64,000 bases of DNA from positions 1 through 64,000 of the forward strand of contig CAIXEA010000016.1 of NCBI GenBank assembly GCA_903918315.1, in the 5' to 3' direction. Under the pieces are notes generated by a model. The model was not told where the DNA came from and made no database searches. It was given only the letters and a program-made list of their open reading frames with translations. This stretch comes from an uncultured Acetobacteraceae bacterium. Its GTDB lineage: Bacteria; Pseudomonadota; Alphaproteobacteria; Acetobacterales; Acetobacteraceae. This document shows positions 55,824 through 64,000 of this stretch, piece by piece (the first letter of the stretch is position 1; every line of letters begins with the position of its first letter). Both the position numbers and the translations under genes were made by a program.

Positions 55824-56618
55824 TTAACGCGGTGCCCCGGCCAGGTTGTTAAAGAACCCGGACCGGTTATCCGCCCCGGCCATCAGGTAGCTGTGATCCG
55901 ACCCGGTCAAAATGAACCGCGCCCCCATCCCGACATAACGGGACGCATTCTCCTCATCATAAACGCCGCCCATCCCCAGCACTTTGCCGTGCTTGCGGCA
56001 GGCATCGCCCACCGCCTGATAGGCATCGATCACCTTCGGATGCCCCATCTGCCCGGAAATCCCGAGTTCCGCCGTCAGGTCGGAGGTGCCGATGAACAGC
56101 ACGTCCACCCCATCGACGGCGGCGATCGCATCGGCATTGGCGATGGCCTCGGGGCTTTCCAGCATCACCACGGTCAGGATCTCGGCATTGATCGCCGCCT
56201 GTGCCTCCGCCGTTGCCGGCGGGCGATAGCCGTAGACCGCCGGCGGCCCACCCCAGGAGCGCTTGCCCCGCGGCGGATAGTTGAACGCCTCGGCGATGCG
56301 CTTCGCGTCCGCAGCGGTATCGACATGCGGAACGACGATGCCGAGCGCGCCATTGTCGAGCGCCCGCGTCGCCTCATCGATGGCCCCCGCGCAGACCCGC
56401 ACGATCGGGGTCACGCCAACCGGCAGGGACGCGATGCACAATTGCGTGGTTTCCTGCACCGAGAACGCGCCGTGCTCGGTGTCGATGAAGATCCAGTCGT
56501 GGCCCGTGGCCTTGGCCAGCACCGGCGTCGCGACCGTGCGCAAATGATGCACCCCGAAACCGAGGCCCATGAGGCCGGCGGCCATGCGGCGCTTGGTGGT
56601 GTTTTGGGTCAGGGACAT
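55824..56618 (-). CDS. HpcH/HpaI family aldolase
   Basis: A 264-residue class II pyruvate aldolase-like protein. Metal ligands are expected at the Glu in 'VVMLESPEAIANADAIAAV' and the Asp in 'FIGTSDLTAELG'; 'DWIFIDTEHGAFSVQ' is also typical. Relatives cleave 4-hydroxy-2-oxo acids to pyruvate and an aldehyde. ATG 56618 (TTGGAGA upstream) is used in place of the TTG at 56630. It lies beside the aconitase-like pair and could complete the same pathway. Confidence 0.88.
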   Translation of the reverse strand: MSLTQNTTKRRMAAGLMGLGFGVHHLRTVATPVLAKATGHDWIFIDTEHGAFSVQETTQLCIASLPVGVTPIVRVCAGAIDEATRALDNGALGIVVPHVDTAADAKRIAEAFNYPPRGKRSWGGPPAVYGYRPPATAEAQAAINAEILTVVMLESPEAIANADAIAAVDGVDVLFIGTSDLTAELGISGQMGHPKVIDAYQAVGDACRKHGKVLGMGGVYDEENASRYVGMGARFILTGSDHSYLMAGADNRSGFFNNLAGAPR

Positions 56619-56668
56619 GGACGTCTCCAAGGGTAAAAATCAGCATTCAGGGGAGGGAGGTTAACCGC

Positions 56669-57610
56669 TCAGCCGGCATCCACCAATGGGGCGGCGGTTC
56701 GCTGGAAATGCCCGAACCGCAAGCTGACGGCGTGGGTCTGGCCGTGCAGATCGATGACCTCCGTCGTCGCGTTGGGGTCGAAGCGGATGTCCTTCTGCCC
56801 CGCGAGATGCACGATCCCCACCGTCGCATAGGGATAATAGAATTCGACGATCGCGGGGCGGCTGAGGTCCACGCGCCAGGGTCTGATGTAGTTGCAGGTC
56901 GTCGGCAGCAACTCGACCGGCAGACCGTCCAGATAGACCGCCAGCCCCATGGCGATCTGGTCGGAGGTAAAGGGCTTGCCGCCGTTGCGGAAGATGAAGG
57001 CCTGCCAGCGCCGCAGCGCGGGCCAATGGGGCGAATCGGCCCGCAGCGCGAAGACCCCGGCATTGAGCAAGGCCCGCGTGCCGAGATCGCGCAGCACGTT
57101 CAACGACAGCCCGGCATGGCGGCCGTTTTTGAAATTGAAGGTCCGCAGTTGTGCCAGGCCGCCGATACCGCCGAACAGGAAGCGGACATCGACCTGCCGC
57201 TCCCAATAGCGGCCGCCGCCTGGGACGATCGCCAGCGCACCGCGCTGCTGCGCGGCGCCGAACATGAGTTCGACCGCGCGGTAGTCCTGGACCCAGGTAT
57301 CGGCGTCGAGCCACAGCAAGGTGTCGAAGCCCGGAAACAGCACGTCGAGCCAAAGTTTGCCGAAATTCGCCGCCAAGGCCGGGTGTTTGCGCAGCGCCCC
57401 CTTGGGGAAGGCGGGATCATCCGGGACCTGGACGACCTGTGCACCGGCTGCGCGCAGCGAGGCGGCCTGCTGTGGCGTCAGTCCGGCGTCGATCACCCCG
57501 AACGCCGGCGGCTGGTCCGGGGCGGCGGCACGGAGCGACTGCCATAATTCCTGGATCAGCGGGAAATAAACCGAGTCGCCGCCGGTGACGACAATTGCGG
57601 GTTGGGTCAT
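56669..57610 (-). CDS. Glycosyltransferase-like protein, GT-A fold
   Basis: A 313-residue protein that starts 'MTQPAIVVTGGDSVYF'. The segment 'GFDTLLWLDADTWVQDY' provides a DxD motif for a metal-nucleotide-sugar complex, and 'RALLNAGVFALRADSPHW' resembles the acceptor region of GT8-type transferases. Substrates are unknown. ATG 57610 is the start; the longer track ORF crosses the promoter region of atpH. It is upstream of, and codirectional with, the aldolase gene (50-bp gap). Confidence 0.75.
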   Translation of the reverse strand: MTQPAIVVTGGDSVYFPLIQELWQSLRAAAPDQPPAFGVIDAGLTPQQAASLRAAGAQVVQVPDDPAFPKGALRKHPALAANFGKLWLDVLFPGFDTLLWLDADTWVQDYRAVELMFGAAQQRGALAIVPGGGRYWERQVDVRFLFGGIGGLAQLRTFNFKNGRHAGLSLNVLRDLGTRALLNAGVFALRADSPHWPALRRWQAFIFRNGGKPFTSDQIAMGLAVYLDGLPVELLPTTCNYIRPWRVDLSRPAIVEFYYPYATVGIVHLAGQKDIRFDPNATTEVIDLHGQTHAVSLRFGHFQRTAAPLVDAG

Positions 57611-57805
57611 GCGGAGTGGGGGAAATCGGCCATGGCGCATGATAAAGAGCGGGTTCGGCCGCCGTCCAGCCATGGTGCGGGATCGCTTTGACGCATTTTC
57701 CTGACCTCGGACGTGTTGCCTGCCCGGGAACCCCATGTTAGACGCCCCGCTGCCGGTCGGGCGGCCGGTCCTTTTCACGCCCGCGTTTCGGCGCGGCCTA
57801 TCGAT

Positions 57806-58387
57806 ATGGAACACCCCGTGGCGTCAGAAGCTACGACAATCGCATCTGGTGGCGGTCTGGTCGATCGCTATGCGGCCGCGCTCTATGCTCATGCCGATGA
57901 CCTCAACGCGCTCGACGCGGTGGTGTCGGAGATGGATGCGCTCGGCCGCCTCATTGATTCCAGCGCTGATCTGCGCCGCATGCTCGAATCCCCGTTGATC
58001 GATGTCGCCAGCGCCACCAAGGCCGCCATGGCGATCCTGGAATCGCATGGTTTCGGTAAGGCGGTTCGTGATTTCGTCGGCGTGATCGCGGGCAACCGCC
58101 GCCTGAAGGCGCTGCGGGAGATCGTGGTGGCCTTCGCGTCTCTGGTGGCTGAACGCCGGGGCATCACCACCGCCCATGTCGCCTCGGCGCAACCCTTGAA
58201 TGATGTGCAGCGCCAGTCGCTGCGTGCCCGTTTGATCGAAGCCGGTTACGGCAACGTCAATATTCTGGAGCATGTCCAGCCGGACCTGCTCGGCGGCCTG
58301 GTCGTCCGGATCGGTGCCCGCTTGTATGACACCAGTTTGAAATCCCGGCTGCAACGTTTGCAGTACGCCATGAAGGGAGCCGCTTGA
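57806..58387 (+). CDS. atpH: ATP synthase F1 subunit delta
   Basis: A 193-residue OSCP-type subunit that links F1 to the peripheral stalk. N-terminal helical domain '[19 protein letters not shown]' and C-terminal '[21 protein letters not shown]' are diagnostic. ATG 57806 is preferred; GTG 57818 is possible. First gene of the F1 operon; a TTGACG at 57688-57693 may be its -35, without a strong -10. Confidence 0.92.
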   Translation: MEHPVASEATTIASGGGLVDRYAAALYAHADDLNALDAVVSEMDALGRLIDSSADLRRMLESPLIDVASATKAAMAILESHGFGKAVRDFVGVIAGNRRLKALREIVVAFASLVAERRGITTAHVASAQPLNDVQRQSLRARLIEAGYGNVNILEHVQPDLLGGLVVRIGARLYDTSLKSRLQRLQYAMKGAA

Positions 58388-58388
58388 T

Positions 58389-59921
<1,533 letters not shown>

Positions 59922-59936
59922 GGGTAGCGACCCGCC

Positions 59937-60815
59937 ATGCCCAGTTTGAAGGCACTGCGCACACGCATCGCGAGCGTGAAGTCGACGCAGAAGATCACCT
60001 CCGCCATGAAGATGGTGGCGGCATCCAAGCTGCGTCGCGCGCAGCAACAGGCGGAAGCGGCACGCCCATACGCCGAACGGATGGATCGCATGGTCAGCGC
60101 TCTGTCCGCGTCGGTGGCGGGCTCGCCCACCGCGCCACAGCTTCTGATCGGGACCGGTCGGGACAAGGTGCATCTGCTGATCGCGGTGACGGCGGATCGT
60201 GGTCTGGCCGGTGCGTTCAACACCAATATCGGACGTGCGACCCGTCTTCTGGCACGACAGCTCGAAGCCGAAGGCAAGACCGTCAAGATCCTGACCGTTG
60301 GCCGCAAGGGGCGTGACTATCTGCGCCGTGAACTGGCATCCCGCCTGATCGATGGCGTGACCTTCGCGGGTAAGCGCCGGATCGACTTCAACGACGCCGA
60401 AGGCATCAGCACCACCATCACCACGATGCTGGCTGCCGGTGAGATCGATGTCGCGACCTTGGTCTACAACAAGTTCAAGTCGGTGATCGCGCAGGAAGTG
60501 ACGCAGCAGCAGATCATTCCGGCGCCGCCACCTGAAGGCCAGACGGCCGAAGCCAGCAGCGCCGGCTATGACTATGAGCCGGATGAGGAAACCATCCTCG
60601 CGCAGTTGCTGCCGCAGGCGCTGGCGATCCAGGTCTACCGCGCGTTGCTGGAAAGTGCCGCCGGGGAGCATGGGGCGCGGATGACCGCGATGGACAACGC
60701 CACGCGCAATGCCGGCGACATGATCAAGCGGTTGACGCAGAACTACAATCGGGCCCGCCAGGCCAACATCACCAAAGAACTTATCGAGATCATCTCCGGC
60801 GCCGAAGCCGTCTGA
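59937..60815 (+). CDS. atpG: ATP synthase F1 subunit gamma
   Basis: A 292-residue central-stalk subunit. The N-terminal coiled-coil helix '[20 protein letters not shown]' with '[14 protein letters not shown]' and the C-terminal helix '[20 protein letters not shown]' are conserved. It lies between alpha and beta in the operon (15-bp and 27-bp gaps). Confidence 0.97.
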   Translation: MPSLKALRTRIASVKSTQKITSAMKMVAASKLRRAQQQAEAARPYAERMDRMVSALSASVAGSPTAPQLLIGTGRDKVHLLIAVTADRGLAGAFNTNIGRATRLLARQLEAEGKTVKILTVGRKGRDYLRRELASRLIDGVTFAGKRRIDFNDAEGISTTITTMLAAGEIDVATLVYNKFKSVIAQEVTQQQIIPAPPPEGQTAEASSAGYDYEPDEETILAQLLPQALAIQVYRALLESAAGEHGARMTAMDNATRNAGDMIKRLTQNYNRARQANITKELIEIISGAEAV

Positions 60816-62279
<1,464 letters not shown>

Positions 62280-62292
62280 TCAGGGGTTGAAC

Positions 62293-62700
62293 ATGGCTGT
62301 CTCGCTGGAAATCGTCAGCCCGGAAAAGCTGCTGCTGTCCCGATCCGTGGACATGGTGGTCATCCCGGCGGCGGAGGGCGACATGGGCGTGCTGAAAGGC
62401 CACTCGCCCATGATCGTGACGCTGCGCGGCGGCACTATCGCGCTGTACGAGGGTGACCGGATCACGGACAAGTTGTTCGTCTCCGGCGGCTTCGCGGAAG
62501 TCACCACCGAGCGATGCACGGTGCTGGCAACAGAAGTGCTGCCGGTAGCCGAAGTCTCTCGTGCAGCCGCTGACAAGCGTCTGTCTGATGCCGAGGCCGC
62601 CTATACGATAGCGGCCAAGCAAGGAACAGCCGCGGAAGATGCCGCGCTCGTGTCGCTGCAATCGGCTCGGGCGATGGTTGAGGCCGCAAGCGCGGCCTAA
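62293..62700 (+). CDS. atpC: ATP synthase F1 subunit epsilon
   Basis: A 135-residue regulatory central-stalk subunit. N-terminal beta-sandwich 'LEIVSPEKLLLSRSVDMVVI' with 'GDMGVLKGHSPMI', then a helical C-terminal domain. ATG 62293 is used; the track's TTG at 62287 adds two residues. The stop codon lies inside a perfect hairpin. Confidence 0.94.
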   Translation: MAVSLEIVSPEKLLLSRSVDMVVIPAAEGDMGVLKGHSPMIVTLRGGTIALYEGDRITDKLFVSGGFAEVTTERCTVLATEVLPVAEVSRAAADKRLSDAEAAYTIAAKQGTAAEDAALVSLQSARAMVEAASAA

Positions 62701-62709
62701 AGGCCGCGC
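62690..62709 (+). terminator. Hairpin spanning the atpC stop codon
   Basis: GCGCGGCC (62690-62697) and GGCCGCGC (62702-62709) pair perfectly around a TAAA loop that contains the atpC stop codon. It may act in termination or protect the mRNA 3' end. Confidence 0.5.
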
Positions 62710-62733
62710 GTCTGTCGGTAATATGCGCGAAAA

Positions 62734-62754
62734 GGGCGGCCGGCGCGGCCGCCC
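62734..62754 (+). terminator. Terminator-like hairpin after the atp operon
   Basis: GGGCGGCC (62734-62741) pairs with GGCCGCCC (62747-62754) around GGCGC. All eight pairs are GC. No T-tract follows, but position and strength fit the end of the F1 operon transcript. Confidence 0.6.
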
Positions 62755-62913
62755 GAACGCTCAAGCATTAAATTAAGCGCTCAACCCATTGGGGTTCATT
62801 CTCCGTGCACGCCGATCGAGTGCGGCGTTCTGCGTTATTTATTTTAATTTGGCATGGAAATTCGACGCCAATATGCTATACACCGTCTGGTTATCGTAAC
62901 AGAGGCCTTTGAG

Positions 62914-64000
62914 GTGTCTTTTCTTTCTGCGATTTGGCGTTCCATTATACACAGAAGCGTTCATTGCCTCCTCATGCATCGGCCACTCTGGCTTCTGGTC
63001 AGTCTGACATTCGCGATCGGTATCGCCCAAGCCGCCAGCTTTCTGCCCTGGAACTTTGTTAACGGCGCTGGGGAGGTCTGGAATTTCCCCGGCGGGATCA
63101 TAGAAAACGGTGCCAATGATATGGCCGATGGCATTGTCGGCTATTACTATCAGCTACAGTCGCCGTGGACCCTTCGTTTCCTGTATGCGCCCAATCTGGC
63201 GGCGCCTGGGGGAACCAATACCTTTTGGCTCGATCCCATACCATGGCTGTGTTTCGTCGCTAAAATCGTCCACGGTGTGACAGGCAGCCTGTGGAATCCG
63301 CAGGGCGCGTACATGGCGTCGACGTTGGTGCTGCCTGGCGTTGCGATGGTCATTCTGGTGGCGCAACTCGGACAACGTAATCTCATTGCCGCGATCGCCG
63401 GGACCTTGATCGCGGATTCCACACCTTTTCTGTTGCACCGTTGGGGGCATAGTGCCCTGCAAAGTCAATTTTTGATTATCCTGGCATTGGCGCTTTATGT
63501 GCGATCCAGGCGCCGTCCCGCGGATTGCCCGACAGCGGCGATGTGGATTGCTCTGTTGTCTATAGCGCTGATGACAAACGTTTATTTGTTCGTCATGGTC
63601 GGCGGGGTTTGGGCAGCAGCCTGGATTGACCAAATGCGTCATGGCACCGGACGCACATTTGCCCTGCTGGAAGCCGCCGCGGCGATCGGCACTGCGATCT
63701 TGCTCAGCATCCCACTCGGCGTCCTCGATGATGGGGTTGGCGGTGCGGGCAGTTGGGGCTACGGGGTGTGGTCGATGAATCTCGCCTCCCCGTTTATCCC
63801 TCAGCTGAGTGGCGTCGTCCCTTGGCTCCAGGAGTATCGGCTCGGATTCCCCCAGCAATATGAGGGATTCGCATGGTCTGGATTTGGGGCTGTCACGCTG
63901 GTCCTGGCGGGGCATCGCGTCTGGTTTGATTGGATGCGGCGCCGCGCCATGGCACATTGGCCGCTCATTGGTATTTTCCTGTTCTTTTTTCTCTTTGCTG
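62914..64000 (+). CDS. Polytopic membrane protein, DUF6311-like, C-terminus cut by window edge
   Basis: An uninterrupted frame from 62914 to the window end, absent from the ORF track because no stop is reached. After an N-terminal transmembrane helix ('WLLVSLTFAIGIAQA') comes a periplasmic-looking loop with 'DGIVGYYYQLQSP' and 'NPNL'-type 'APNLAAPGGTNTFWLDPIPW', which recalls DUF6311 and related GT-C-fold membrane glycosyltransferases; further helices include 'AMVILVAQLG' and 'MWIALLSIALMTNVYLFVMV'. The GTG at 62914 follows a GAGG; the alternative ATG at 62974 has no ribosome-binding site. GC is lower than in the atp operon. The AT-rich gap 62755-62913 holds no gene. Confidence 0.7.
   Translation, partial: MSFLSAIWRSIIHRSVHCLLMHRPLWLLVSLTFAIGIAQAASFLPWNFVNGAGEVWNFPGGIIENGANDMADGIVGYYYQLQSPWTLRFLYAPNLAAPGGTNTFWLDPIPWLCFVAKIVHGVTGSLWNPQGAYMASTLVLPGVAMVILVAQLGQRNLIAAIAGTLIADSTPFLLHRWGHSALQSQFLIILALALYVRSRRRPADCPTAAMWIALLSIALMTNVYLFVMVGGVWAAAWIDQMRHGTGRTFALLEAAAAIGTAILLSIPLGVLDDGVGGAGSWGYGVWSMNLASPFIPQLSGVVPWLQEYRLGFPQQYEGFAWSGFGAVTLVLAGHRVWFDWMRRRAMAHWPLIGIFLFFFLFA

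Overview
The window is GC-rich, densely coding DNA from a bacterial chromosome. Features point to an alphaproteobacterium, most plausibly an Acetobacteraceae-like member of the Rhodospirillales/Acetobacterales: a Ros/MucR regulator with a Cys-Asp-His-His zinc site, an F1 operon in the order atpHAGDC with no F0 genes beside it, an fdsGBA-fdhD-fdsD formate dehydrogenase operon, and a glutaryl-CoA dehydrogenase. The lineage is inferred from gene content only; no rRNA or tRNA gene was seen.

Layout. 1-0.7 kb: a probable transposase start with directly repeated sequences at the left edge, then mucR. 0.8-8.4 kb: a TPR/glycosyltransferase-like protein, two thiamine-diphosphate enzymes with a free-standing RAM-domain protein between them, an HpaB-type flavin monooxygenase and a glutathione transferase. 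8.4-17.3 kb: selB, an ADP-forming acyl-CoA synthetase, pdxJ, an exported MetX-like hydrolase, prpE and a short-chain dehydrogenase. 17.5-27.1 kb: a DEAD-box helicase overlapping gcdH, an RNA m5U methyltransferase, a Nudix hydrolase, an AlaX editing protein, a Tat-exported binding protein, then a sulfurtransferase overlapping metC. 27.1-29.1 kb is an accessory patch: an MNT/HEPN pair, a PEP-CTERM protein and a 5'-truncated Gfo/Idh/MocA oxidoreductase.

29.1-43.3 kb: hrpB; an HtrA protease with its own two-component system and a small exported protein; the NAD-dependent, Mo/W formate dehydrogenase operon, with a 9-bp palindrome upstream; a RibA-type GTP cyclohydrolase II; and an orphan OmpR-type regulator. 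43.4-57.6 kb: a complete oligopeptide-type ABC transporter (two permeases, two ATPases, two tandem paralogous binding proteins), followed by MmgE/PrpD, isocitrate-lyase-superfamily, aconitase-like large and small subunits, an HpcH/HpaI aldolase and a glycosyltransferase-like gene. 57.8-62.8 kb: atpHAGDC ending in two strong hairpins. The right edge holds a truncated polytopic membrane protein (DUF6311-like) that the ORF track missed.

How it fits together. Many genes serve C1/C3 and organic-acid metabolism: formate oxidation to NADH, propionyl-CoA formation, glutaryl-CoA oxidation, and a dehydratase-hydratase-lyase set that resembles a variant methylcitrate or dimethylmalate route. The 43.4-56.6 kb block (transporter plus PrpD/PrpB/LeuCD/HpaI-like enzymes) is the best candidate for an undescribed catabolic system; its substrate cannot be read from the sequence. 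The FdsA here has cysteine at the selenocysteine position, so selB must serve a selenoprotein outside this window.
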